From the NCBI RefSeq assembly GCF_000263715.2, contig NZ_CM001514.1, forward strand, positions 2,590,936-2,654,935: DNA of 64,000 nucleotides, written 5' to 3'. Origin of the DNA: Pseudomonas synxantha BG33R (GTDB lineage: Bacteria; Pseudomonadota; Gammaproteobacteria; Pseudomonadales; Pseudomonadaceae). The notes under the pieces were generated by a model. The model saw only the letters and a program-made list of their open reading frames with translations. It ran no database searches and was not told where the DNA came from. Shown one piece after another: positions 44,203-52,310 of this stretch. Each line of letters starts with the position of its first letter. Position 1 is the first letter of the stretch. The position numbers were made by a program, and so were the translations under genes.

Positions 44203-44982
44203 TCACTCGTTGTAGATATCTTGATCGCCGAAGTATTTCTTCTGGATCTGCGCGTAAGTGCCATCGGCCTGGACGGCGGCGATGCCTTTGTTGATCAGCT
44301 CACGCAGTGCCTGGTCGTTCTTGCGCAGGCCCATGGCGATGTCCAGCGGCAGGGTCGGGTCCTTGAAGGCAGGGCCGGTCTTGAAGTCGGCGCCTTCGGG
44401 CTTGGACAGGAAGTTGAGCTGGGCTTCGAGTTTGTCGGTGAGGGTGGCGTCGAGGCGCCCGTTTTGCAGGTCGGCGTAGTTCTGCTCTTGAGACTGGTAC
44501 GCCTTGATCTGCGCGCCCAGCCTGGCCAGGTGCGCTCGGGCGTAGGCTTCCTGCAGCGAGCCTTGCAGCACGCCGACCTGCTTGCCCTTGAGCGATTCCG
44601 GGGTATCGCCGAAGTCGGCGCCTTTGCGCGTGATCACCGAGGTGGGGCTGAGGAACAGGCGATCGGTAAAGTCGATGACTTTTTCGCGAGCCGGGGTCAC
44701 GGCCATGGAGGACATGATGGCGTCGAACTTGCGCGCACGCAGGGCCGGGATCATGCCGTCGAATTCATTGTGCACCCAGGTGCATTTCACTTCGAGCTTG
44801 GCGCAGATGGCGTTGCCCAGTTCAATATCGAAGCCTTGCAGGCTGCCGTCGGCGGCCACGGATTCGAAGGGTGGGTATTCGGGGAACACGCCAAAACGGA
44901 TTTCTTTCCAGTCCTGGGCGTGGGCGGCGGTGGCGCACAGAGGCAACAGCAACGCAGCGAAGAGTGATCGCAGTGGAGTCAT
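44203..44982 (-). CDS. basic amino acid ABC transporter binding protein (HisJ/ArgT/AotJ-like)
   Basis: Periplasmic receptor of 259 residues. Signal MTPLRSLFAALLLPLCATAAHA precedes QDWKEIRFGVFPEYPPFESV. LAO-family blocks are GFDIELGNAICAKLEVKCTWVHNEFDGMIPALRARKFDAIMSSMAVTPAREKVIDFTD, GVLQGSLQEAYARAHL and ALRELINKGIAAVQADGTYAQIQKKYFGDQDIY. The family takes lysine, arginine, ornithine, citrulline or histidine. It is the first gene of its operon. Confidence 0.93.
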   Translation of the reverse strand: MTPLRSLFAALLLPLCATAAHAQDWKEIRFGVFPEYPPFESVAADGSLQGFDIELGNAICAKLEVKCTWVHNEFDGMIPALRARKFDAIMSSMAVTPAREKVIDFTDRLFLSPTSVITRKGADFGDTPESLKGKQVGVLQGSLQEAYARAHLARLGAQIKAYQSQEQNYADLQNGRLDATLTDKLEAQLNFLSKPEGADFKTGPAFKDPTLPLDIAMGLRKNDQALRELINKGIAAVQADGTYAQIQKKYFGDQDIYNE

Positions 44983-45086
44983 GTGGAGGTCCCTATATTT
45001 TGTAATTGATGTCAGGGCAGTGAATAACTGGGAGCAGAGAATGCTTCATGATGGTGCGTTTTTTGTGTCGTTTACCCCCTGCACAA

Positions 45087-45101
45087 AGCGCAAATTGCGC
45101 T
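45087..45101. promoter_or_regulatory. 15-bp Lrp/AsnC-type palindrome
   Basis: AGCGCAAATTGCGCT: perfect 7-bp arms around one central base, AT-rich in the middle, the general shape of Lrp/AsnC sites. It lies 105 bp upstream of the binding-protein ATG, in the promoter region of the operon that ends with an Lrp/AsnC gene. Confidence 0.5.
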
Positions 45102-45170
45102 GTTAAAACCAACAATGCAGCGCAATCGGCTGTTGCACCCGCCGAATCGGCTTTTAACCCAGCAAAGTCC

Positions 45171-45199
45171 GGCCTGCCCTCGACGCAAAGCGGCAGGCC
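45171..45199 (-). terminator. stem-loop after ornithine cyclodeaminase gene
   Basis: GGCCTGCC and GGCAGGCC make a perfect 8-bp stem with a 13-base loop, 10 bp beyond the minus-strand stop. The U-tract is weak, so termination is probable rather than certain. Confidence 0.5.
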
Positions 45200-45208
45200 A
45201 GAGCGGTC

Positions 45209-46255
45209 TCAGGCGCGCTTTTTGTGCTGTGCGACCGGCTGCCGGGCCAGGCGGGCAAACAGGTCTTTGGGGTCAGCTAGGTCGGGTACCAGTTCCAGCT
45301 CGCTGCCCACGTCCAACGCCTTGGCGACGTCCAGTACATAGCGCAGGGCCGAGTAGTCTTCGATGGCAAAACCCACCGAGTCGAACAGGGTGATCTGGCG
45401 CGCATTCTCGCGGCCGGGCTTCTGGCCGTTGATCACTTGCCACAACTCCGTCACCGGCGAATCCTCAGGCATGTGCTGGATCTCACCTTCGATGCGGCTT
45501 TGCGGTTCGTATTCCACGATCACCCGGGCGCGTTCGACGATGCGCCGGTCCAGCTCGGTCTTGCCCGGGCAATCGCCACCCACGGCATTGAGGTGCATAC
45601 CCGGTTCGATCATCTCGTCGGTGAGGATGGTTGCATAAGCCTTGTCGGCGGTGACGGTGGTGACGATATCCGCGCCTTTGACCGCCTCGGCCACGCTGTC
45701 AGCCAGGATCACCTTGATCGCCGGAAACGCCTTGAGGTTGGCGGCGAGTTTGGCGGTGGCCTTGGCGTCGATATCGAACAGGCGAATTTCGTTAATGCCA
45801 AGCATGGCGTGGAAGGCCAGGGCCTGGAATTCGCTTTGGCAGCCGTTGCCGATCAACGCCATGCTGCGGCTGTTGTCGCGCGCCAGGTAGCGGGCGACCA
45901 GGGCCGAGGTGGCAGCGGTGCGGATGGCGGTAGTCAGGGTCATTTCCGCCAGCAGCACGGGTTTGCCGGTATCCACATCGCCCAAGGCGCCAAAGGCCAT
46001 CACGGTCAACATACCGGCCAGAGTGTTTTTCGGGTGGCCGTTGACGTATTTGAACGCGTACAGCGAGGCGTCCGAGACGGGCATCAACTCGATCACGCCA
46101 TCCGGTGAATGGTTGGCCAGGCGTGCGCATTTCTCGAAGTCCTGCCAGCGCAGGTAGTCGGCACGGATGTACTCGGCCATCTCGGTGATGCAGGTTTGCA
46201 CACCTTTTTGCGAAACCAGGTAGCTGAGGTCGTTGACGTCGATATAACGGGTCAT
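45209..46255 (-). CDS. ocd: ornithine cyclodeaminase
   Basis: NAD-dependent enzyme converting L-ornithine to L-proline and ammonia; 348 residues, cytoplasmic. K69 (YAFKYVNGHPKN) and D228 (NAVGGDCPGKTELD) stand at the positions I recall as substrate-binding and catalytic in P. putida OCD. The NAD site is SMALIGNGCQSEFQALAF. AAGGAG precedes the ATG. It follows the CtlX gene by 11 bp, so citrulline hydrolysis would feed it directly. Lysine cyclodeaminase is a less likely alternative. Confidence 0.93.
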   Translation of the reverse strand: MTRYIDVNDLSYLVSQKGVQTCITEMAEYIRADYLRWQDFEKCARLANHSPDGVIELMPVSDASLYAFKYVNGHPKNTLAGMLTVMAFGALGDVDTGKPVLLAEMTLTTAIRTAATSALVARYLARDNSRSMALIGNGCQSEFQALAFHAMLGINEIRLFDIDAKATAKLAANLKAFPAIKVILADSVAEAVKGADIVTTVTADKAYATILTDEMIEPGMHLNAVGGDCPGKTELDRRIVERARVIVEYEPQSRIEGEIQHMPEDSPVTELWQVINGQKPGRENARQITLFDSVGFAIEDYSALRYVLDVAKALDVGSELELVPDLADPKDLFARLARQPVAQHKKRA

Positions 46256-46266
46256 GGCAAGACTCC

Positions 46267-47193
46267 TTATTGAAATGAGGGGCGGATCGGCAGATGCACT
46301 TCGGCCAACATGCAACGGGCACTGCCGCCGCCGATGCGTTCGATGTTGTCGATATTCACCACCACTGGTCGCGTATGGCGCTCCACCTGCTGGCGCTGCG
46401 CCGGTTGCAACGCGCGCCAGGCGCTGGCGGACATCACCAGCAGCGGTTGGCCGTCACGGTCGTGGACTTCGAGCATGTTGCCGGCGAAGGCTTCCAACTG
46501 GTCGAAGTCGAGGGCGAGGATGTCCTTGCCGGTGTCGCGCAGTGAGCGTTCCAGGGCCAGGCGCTCGCGCTCGTCGGGCAGGGCTTGCAGGCACACCACT
46601 GCGAGGTCGCGACCGACGCTCATCATCACGTTGCTGTGGTAGATCGGCGCGTGGTGGCGGTCCAGGGCGTGGAACACGCAGAGTTGGTAGTCCAGACGTT
46701 CGGCAAACTGGCGCAGCGCCGCGTGATGGGTGCGCCCGGAGTGGCAGGCGTAGCTGATGCGGTGCTGGCGGTCGAGCACCATACTGCCGGTGCCTTCGAG
46801 GAAGATGTCCTGTTGTTCCAGGTGGCTGAGGTCGATGGTGGTGTTGATCGCAAAGCGCTGCTCCAGAACTTGCAGCACGCCCTTGTTGCGCTCCAGTCGT
46901 CGGTTCTGGCCTTGCATGGGGTAGAGCACCAGGCTGCCGTCGGCGTGGCTGCTCCACCAATTATTGGGAAAGATCGAGTCCGGGGTGTGAGGGGCCGGAG
47001 TGTCCTGCACCACCAGCACCTCCACGCCGTGACTGCGCAGGGTGTCGACATAGCCGTCGAATTCTTCCAGCGCTTTGTGCTGTGCACTGAGCGGGTCCGG
47101 CGGCGGGCGTTGAAAACGGTTGTTGATCGCGGTATCCGGGTTGAAGGCAAAACGCGCCGGGCGAATCATCAGGACGGTGTTGGTGGTTTGCAT
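46267..47193 (-). CDS. ctlX: citrulline-utilisation hydrolase CtlX type
   Basis: Guanidino-modifying-superfamily hydrolase of 308 residues, predicted to hydrolyse citrulline to ornithine, ammonia and carbon dioxide. Active-site blocks are PDSIFPNNWWSS (Asp72 region), E133 (FLEGTGSMVLDR), H186 (APIYHSNVMMSVG) and the nucleophile C294 in GGGSARCMLAEVHLP. This pattern separates it from arginine deiminase proper. The ribosome site before the ATG is weak. It forms a unit with ornithine cyclodeaminase. Dimethylarginine hydrolase or another ureido or guanidino substrate is the alternative. Confidence 0.85.
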   Translation of the reverse strand: MQTTNTVLMIRPARFAFNPDTAINNRFQRPPPDPLSAQHKALEEFDGYVDTLRSHGVEVLVVQDTPAPHTPDSIFPNNWWSSHADGSLVLYPMQGQNRRLERNKGVLQVLEQRFAINTTIDLSHLEQQDIFLEGTGSMVLDRQHRISYACHSGRTHHAALRQFAERLDYQLCVFHALDRHHAPIYHSNVMMSVGRDLAVVCLQALPDERERLALERSLRDTGKDILALDFDQLEAFAGNMLEVHDRDGQPLLVMSASAWRALQPAQRQQVERHTRPVVVNIDNIERIGGGSARCMLAEVHLPIRPSFQ

Positions 47194-47251
47194 GGGGGCA
47201 CGGGTCCATGGGGGATCTTGTGAAGCTATTTTGTGCCATAGGGTGGGAGGA

Positions 47252-47285
47252 TCCCGGCTGAAACAGCGGGGCGGCTCAGCCGGGA
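47252..47285. promoter_or_regulatory. long hairpin upstream of ctlX
   Basis: TCCCGGCTGA and TCAGCCGGGA pair perfectly (10 bp) around a 14-base loop, 59 bp before the ctlX start. A second inverted repeat GGCAGC/GCTGCC lies at 47305-47323. The pair may be leader hairpins or operators. The remaining 47324-47377 shows nothing definite. Confidence 0.5.
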
Positions 47286-47377
47286 AAGCTGAAAAGGTGG
47301 ATAAGGCAGCTGAATCGGCTGCCGGATTGAAATGTGCTCACATGTAGGGGGGCAACCTGCTCAATAGCCGTTACCTG

Positions 47378-47950
47378 TCACGCCACCATAATGATCTTCG
47401 ACACCAACTCCACCACGGTCTTGGCCTGCAATTTCTTCATCAACCGCGCCCGGTGCACTTCCACCGTGCGGTGGGAAATCGCCAGGCGCAGGGCGATTTC
47501 CTTGGACTTGAAACCATTGACGATGTGCATGGCGATTTCCCGCTCCCGCGGCGTGAGGTCGCCAGTGCCCTGATGCAGACGGTCCAGGCGTTCGAAGTGC
47601 CAGATCATCAGCTTGAACGGGTCTTTGGGGGTGAGGGTGTAGCCGTGGGACTTGGCCCAGAACACTTCGCCATTGTGGTGCTGCATGAAGCGCTCATCGG
47701 AATAAAAGCCGTTGTCGCTGTCGAGCAGCCAGTCATGGCTGCGCTTGCCGATGGCATGGTAGTCGGCCTGGGACGGGTAGATCAGCAGGGTCAACTGATT
47801 GACCAGCGCCTGGCGCGTATAGCCGAACAGCTTCAGGAAGGCATCGTTGCAGTCGAGTATTACCCGGTCGCTGGTGACGATCTGCGGGGCAGGGGACAGC
47901 TTGAACGCCAGGCGTTCGAGGTCGGGAAATTGCTGTGCAAGGGCGTTCAT
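47378..47950 (-). CDS. PAS-LuxR family transcriptional regulator
   Basis: Regulator of 190 residues. The N-terminal PAS domain spans about residues 15-120 (SPAPQIVTSDRVILDCNDAFLKLFGYTRQALVNQ). The C-terminal LuxR/NarL HTH is LTPREREIAMHIVNGFKSKEIALRLAISHRTVEVHRARLMKKL. There is no receiver or acyl-homoserine-lactone domain. The start MNALAQQFPD follows AGGA; an ATG 24 bases upstream is possible. Divergent from the thiolase gene with a 130-bp spacer holding a perfect palindrome, it is the likely activator of the fatty-acid-type operon, sensing a small ligand through PAS. Confidence 0.9.
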   Translation of the reverse strand: MNALAQQFPDLERLAFKLSPAPQIVTSDRVILDCNDAFLKLFGYTRQALVNQLTLLIYPSQADYHAIGKRSHDWLLDSDNGFYSDERFMQHHNGEVFWAKSHGYTLTPKDPFKLMIWHFERLDRLHQGTGDLTPREREIAMHIVNGFKSKEIALRLAISHRTVEVHRARLMKKLQAKTVVELVSKIIMVA

Positions 47951-47986
47951 GGGGCATCCTGCCTCGTTGTTCAATGCCCTGGTGCG

Positions 47987-48006
47987 CTACTTACCCATGT
48001 AAGTAG
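47987..48006. promoter_or_regulatory. 20-bp palindrome in PAS-LuxR/thiolase promoter
   Basis: CTACTTAC-CCAT-GTAAGTAG, with perfect 8-bp arms. A third copy of the arm, GTAAGTA, lies at 48043-48049. The site is centrally placed between the divergent genes and is a strong candidate for binding by the LuxR-type dimer. Confidence 0.75.
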
Positions 48007-48080
48007 TTACACGAATTGGCGCGGGACCAGGGGTGGGTCATTGTAAGTAAAGTCCGGATCAAGAACAGAAGAAATTGATT

Positions 48081-49259
48081 ATGCCTGCTGATTGCGTCTC
48101 CATTGTTGCCGCTGGTCACTCCCGCTTTGGTCGCTTGGAAGGCACCACGCTGGAAGACCTGATCGTCCAGGTTACCCGTGAAGCCCTGAGCGACGCTGCG
48201 ATTGATGCGTCGCAAATCGACGCGCTGTTCCTGGGGCATTTCAACTCTGGGCTGGTGCCCGACGGCTTTGCCGCCTCGTTGCTGTTGCAGGCCGACCCCG
48301 GGCTGCGCTTCAAACCTGCCACCCGCTGCGAAAACGCCTGCGCTTCGGGTTCGGCGGCGATCCAGGCGGGAGTCAATGCGATTCTCTCCGGCAGCGCCGA
48401 GTTGGTGCTGGTGGTGGGCGCCGAAAAGATGACCCACACCAGCACCGCCGCGGTCACCCAAGCGCTGGCCGGCGCCGGCTATCAGAACGACCCGGCCGAA
48501 GCCGGCCTGAGTTTCCCGCAATTGTTCGGCCGCGCCGCCCGCCAATACGCCGAGCGCTACCACTGCCCGCTGGGCTCGATGGCGGCCATCGCCACCAAAA
48601 ACCACTCCAACGCCATGGCGAACCCTCTGGCGCAGATGCATCGGGAGATGAATTTCGAGCACTGCAACAACGTGTCCCAGAGCAACCCGTTCGTGGCCGA
48701 CTCCCTGCGGCTGACGGACTGTTCGCTGATCAGCGACGGCGCCGCTGCGATCATCCTGGCGTCACCCAAACGTGCGCGAGCGTTTCGCCGCGAGGTGCAG
48801 ATCCGGGCGATGACCCAGGTCAATGACACCTTGCCCATCGCCCAGCGCGACATCCTCGCCTTTGAAGGCCCGCAACGAGCGATCCATGCAGCGCTGCGCG
48901 CAGCGAATGTGACCCTGGCAGACCTGAGCTTCGCCGAGGTGCACGACTGTTTCACCATTGCCGAGCTGCTGATCTACGAAGCCATGGGCCTGGCGCCCAA
49001 AGGCGAAGGGCATCGCGTGCTCGACAGCGGCGTGGTGCGTGCCGGCGGGCGCTTGCCGGTCAACCTTTCCGGCGGGCTCAAGGCCAAGGGGCATCCGGTC
49101 GGTGCAACGGGGGTGTCCATGCATGCCTTGGCGTTCCGGCAATTGACCGGCGAACCGATTGGCCTGGCGGTGCCCAACCCGGAGTTCGGCCTGGTGTTCA
49201 ACATGGGCGGCATGGCGGTGGCCAACTACGCATCGGTCCTGCAGGCACGCCGGAGCTGA
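48081..49259 (+). CDS. thiolase-family acyltransferase
   Basis: Acetyl-CoA acyltransferase or SCP-x-type thiolase, 392 residues. The nucleophile is C87 in RCENACASGSAAIQ. The His-containing block FAEVHDCFTIAELL and the terminal GLKAKGHPVGATGVSMHAL complete the active site. HDCF in place of the usual NEAF points to the SCP-x/lipid-transfer branch, which often acts on branched or cyclic acyl-CoA. AGAAG lies before the ATG. It is first in an operon with acyl-CoA synthetase (gap 3 bp). Confidence 0.88.
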   Translation: MPADCVSIVAAGHSRFGRLEGTTLEDLIVQVTREALSDAAIDASQIDALFLGHFNSGLVPDGFAASLLLQADPGLRFKPATRCENACASGSAAIQAGVNAILSGSAELVLVVGAEKMTHTSTAAVTQALAGAGYQNDPAEAGLSFPQLFGRAARQYAERYHCPLGSMAAIATKNHSNAMANPLAQMHREMNFEHCNNVSQSNPFVADSLRLTDCSLISDGAAAIILASPKRARAFRREVQIRAMTQVNDTLPIAQRDILAFEGPQRAIHAALRAANVTLADLSFAEVHDCFTIAELLIYEAMGLAPKGEGHRVLDSGVVRAGGRLPVNLSGGLKAKGHPVGATGVSMHALAFRQLTGEPIGLAVPNPEFGLVFNMGGMAVANYASVLQARRS

Positions 49260-49262
49260 GCC

Positions 49263-50792
49263 ATGAACATTGCCAACTGGCTGCACGACACCCAGCGTCG
49301 GGCCCCGCAACGCCCGGCGCTGTTCAACGGCACCACCCAAGTGGCCGACTACGCCACCTTCGCCGCCCACGTGCGCCAACGCGCCGCGCACCTGGTGGAC
49401 CAGCACGGCCTGGTGCCGGGGGACGCGGTGGCGCTGCTGATGAAAAACAGCTGCGACTACCTGGAGTTGCTCTACGCCATCTGGTGGATGGGCGCCGTGG
49501 CAGTGCCGATCAATGCCAAACTGCATCCCAGCGAAGCGGCGTGGATTGCCGATAACGCCGAGGCACGCTTGATCTTTACCGATGGCGGCCGGGTGTTCTC
49601 ATCGCGGGATTTGCCCCCGCGCTGCAAGGAGCTGGACGGCCACCTCTTACCTCCCAACACTGGCTGGCCGACCCTGGAACAACCGGTGCCACGCCACGAC
49701 CAGGACCTCGCCTGGCTGTTCTATACCTCCGGCACGACAGGGCGCTCCAAGGGCGTGATGCTGTCCCACGGCAACCTGGTCGCGATGTCGCTGTGCTACG
49801 CCACAGATGTCGATGCGGTCAGCGCCGACGATGCGGCAGTGTATGCCGCGCCGATGTCCCACGGTGCTGGCCTGTATAACTTCATCCATGTGCGCTGCGG
49901 CGCACGCCACGTGGTGCCGGCCTCCCATGGCTTCGACGCCGCCGAGCTGTTCGGGCTGGCCGAGCAGGTGGGCAATGTGTCGCTGTTTGCCGCGCCGACC
50001 ATGGTCAAGCGCATGGTCGAGCAGGCACGGCGCCAGGATTATCACGGCGCTGGCATCAAGACCATCGTGTATGGCGGCGGCCCGATGTACCTGGCCGATC
50101 TGCGTGAAGCCGCCGACACCTTCGGGCCGCGCCTGGTGCAGATCTACGGTCAGGGCGAGAGCCCCATGACCATCAGCGTGTTGCCCCGTGCAGTGATTGC
50201 CGATCGCCAACGCCCCGACTGGGCCAGCCTGGCCGCTTCGGTGGGCCACGCGCAGTCCTGTGTGGAAATCCGTATTCTCGATACTGCGCACCAGCCTTTG
50301 CCCACCGGCGAGCGCGGCGAAATCGCGGTGCGTGGCGCCACCGTGATGCAAGGCTACTGGCGCAACCCGCAGGCCACTGGCCAAACCTTGGTGGACGGCT
50401 GGCTGCTGACCGGTGATATCGGCTATCTCGACGCGGCCGGCTATCTGACCCTGACGGATCGCTCCAAGGACGTGATCATCAGCGGCGGCAGCAACGTCTA
50501 CCCGCGTGAAGTCGAGGAAGTACTGGCCCAGCATCCGCAGGTGTTTGAGGTGTGCGTGGTGGGCGAGCCGGACGCTCAGTGGGGCGAGTCGGTGGTGGCA
50601 TTTGTGGTGACGCGCAGCGGCCAGCCCCTGGATGAGGGCGAACTCACCGCCTGGTTCCTGGCGCGCATGGCCTCGTTCAAGAAACCGAAAAAATATGTGT
50701 GGCGCAGCGACTTGCCCAAGAACAGCTACGGCAAGATTCTCAAGACCGACTTGCGGCAGTGGTTGAAAGCAGCGAGTATCGCCGCGCTTTGA
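49263..50792 (+). CDS. acyl-CoA synthetase (AMP-forming)
   Basis: Adenylate-forming ligase of 509 residues activating a carboxylic acid to its CoA thioester. Motifs are P-loop LFYTSGTTGRSKGVMLSHGN, IYGQGESPMTI, WLLTGDIGYLDAAGYLTLTDRSKDVIISGGSNVYPREVEE and the C-terminal catalytic Lys in KNSYGKILKTDLR. Substrate unknown; together with thiolase and the MHS carrier it indicates uptake and degradation of an organic acid. Confidence 0.92.
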   Translation: MNIANWLHDTQRRAPQRPALFNGTTQVADYATFAAHVRQRAAHLVDQHGLVPGDAVALLMKNSCDYLELLYAIWWMGAVAVPINAKLHPSEAAWIADNAEARLIFTDGGRVFSSRDLPPRCKELDGHLLPPNTGWPTLEQPVPRHDQDLAWLFYTSGTTGRSKGVMLSHGNLVAMSLCYATDVDAVSADDAAVYAAPMSHGAGLYNFIHVRCGARHVVPASHGFDAAELFGLAEQVGNVSLFAAPTMVKRMVEQARRQDYHGAGIKTIVYGGGPMYLADLREAADTFGPRLVQIYGQGESPMTISVLPRAVIADRQRPDWASLAASVGHAQSCVEIRILDTAHQPLPTGERGEIAVRGATVMQGYWRNPQATGQTLVDGWLLTGDIGYLDAAGYLTLTDRSKDVIISGGSNVYPREVEEVLAQHPQVFEVCVVGEPDAQWGESVVAFVVTRSGQPLDEGELTAWFLARMASFKKPKKYVWRSDLPKNSYGKILKTDLRQWLKAASIAAL

Positions 50793-50825
50793 CATGGATC
50801 GATAATCAGACAAGGAGTCCCCACG

Positions 50826-52166
50826 ATGGGCAATCCCGCACAAGACACTGTCCGCAAGCGCCGCCGAGCGTTTCTGGGCGCCACCTCGGGCCACTTGATC
50901 GAGTGGTACGACTACGGCGTCTATGGGTTTCTCGCGGTCTATATCGGCCAGGCGTTCTTCGTCTCCGATGACCCCACCACCAGCCTGCTGGCCAGCTTCG
51001 CCGCGTTTGCCCTGAGCTTCTTTATCCGCCCTCTGGGTGGGCTGTTCTTCGGCCCGCTGGCAGACAAGATCGGCCGGCGCAAAACCCTGATCATGGCGCT
51101 GGTGATGATGACCGGTTCCACGGTGATGCTGGGGTTGTTGCCGACCTACGCCAGCCTGGGCATCGCCGCGCCGATCCTGCTGATCCTGGTGCGCTGCGTG
51201 CAGGGCTTCTCGGCGGGCGGCGAAATCGGCACGGTCACCAGCTTTATCTCCGAATACGCCGGGCCCGGTCGCCGCGGCTTCGCCACCTGCTGGTTGATGG
51301 TCACCGCTGTGCTCGGCCTGTTGCTGGGCGGCGCCGTGGCCAATGGCATGACCTGGGTGCTGGGCGCCGAGGTCATGCAGGAATGGGCCTGGCGCGTACC
51401 GTTCCTGATCGCTGCGCCCCTGGGCTTTATCTCCATGTACATCCGCCTCAAGCTTGAAGACAGCCCCGAGTTTTTAGCCCTGCAACGCGCCGGGCAAACC
51501 TCGCGGGCGCCGCTGCGGGAGGTCTGGCAGTGGAAGCGCGCGATTGCCCTGGTGTTCTTTATCATCACCTTGCACAGCTCGATCTTCTACCTGGTGCTGA
51601 CCTTCGCCTCGACCTACATGGCCAAGATCCTCAAGTTCGACAGCGGCACCACCTTGCTCTACGTGTTCGTTGCCAGTTTCTCGGCCGCCTTCGTGATGCC
51701 GTTTGGCGGGGCATTTACCGATAAATACGGGCGCAAGCCGTTCCTGATGGTGATCGGCACGCTGGCGACCCTGGCGATGTTCTGGCTGTTCAAGTCGGCA
51801 CCTACCGCGACCCCGGCGTCGTTCTTCGCACCGTTGATGGCGGTGGCGATTCTGTTCGGGCTGTATGCGTCGTCGACCTACGCGTTGATGAGTGAGCTGC
51901 TGCCGACGCGGATTCGCTCCACCGGGATTGCAGTGGCATACAACGTGCCGGTGGCGGTGTTTGGCGGCAGTGCGCCGTTGATTTCCACCTGGTTGATCAA
52001 GGTGACCGGGGACATTACTTCGCCGTGGTACTTCTACGTGGCCACCGGGGTGGTGTCGTTGGTGGCATTGGTGGTGTTGCGCAAGGAGGATTTTGTCGCA
52101 TGTGGGAGGGGGCTTGCTCCCGAAGACGGCCTCATAGCCGACGCTTATCTGACTGATGCAGCATGA
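50826..52166 (+). CDS. MFS transporter, metabolite:H+ symporter family
   Basis: Twelve-span carrier of 446 residues (MHS family; alpha-ketoglutarate, citrate and aromatic-acid carriers). Motifs are GHLIEWYDYGVYGFLAVYIG, FFIRPLGGLFFGPLADKIGRRKTL, GFSAGGEIGTVTSFISEYA and GAFTDKYGRKPFLM. AAGGAG precedes the ATG. From about residue 426 (52101) the frame runs through a REP sequence, giving a foreign tail after the family-typical end LVVLRKEDF. It is the presumed importer for the acid processed by the two upstream enzymes. Confidence 0.9.
   Translation: MGNPAQDTVRKRRRAFLGATSGHLIEWYDYGVYGFLAVYIGQAFFVSDDPTTSLLASFAAFALSFFIRPLGGLFFGPLADKIGRRKTLIMALVMMTGSTVMLGLLPTYASLGIAAPILLILVRCVQGFSAGGEIGTVTSFISEYAGPGRRGFATCWLMVTAVLGLLLGGAVANGMTWVLGAEVMQEWAWRVPFLIAAPLGFISMYIRLKLEDSPEFLALQRAGQTSRAPLREVWQWKRAIALVFFIITLHSSIFYLVLTFASTYMAKILKFDSGTTLLYVFVASFSAAFVMPFGGAFTDKYGRKPFLMVIGTLATLAMFWLFKSAPTATPASFFAPLMAVAILFGLYASSTYALMSELLPTRIRSTGIAVAYNVPVAVFGGSAPLISTWLIKVTGDITSPWYFYVATGVVSLVALVVLRKEDFVACGRGLAPEDGLIADAYLTDAA
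52101..52130. repeat. single REP inside the MHS gene 3' end
   Basis: TGTGGGAGGGGGCTTGCTCC, an intact REP core without a nearby inverted partner. It encodes part of the last 21 residues of the carrier. Confidence 0.85.
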
Positions 52167-52310
52167 TCGAAAAAAGGTGGTCAGCCGTTGTTGTGATGAG
52201 AATGGGTCATTTCCAATGAATTGACCCAAGGTTTTGGCGATGAGCTATACCTTAATCGGTTCGATGCTCGCACACCGCCTTAATCAATGATCAACAAGGA
52301 AGAGACCACT

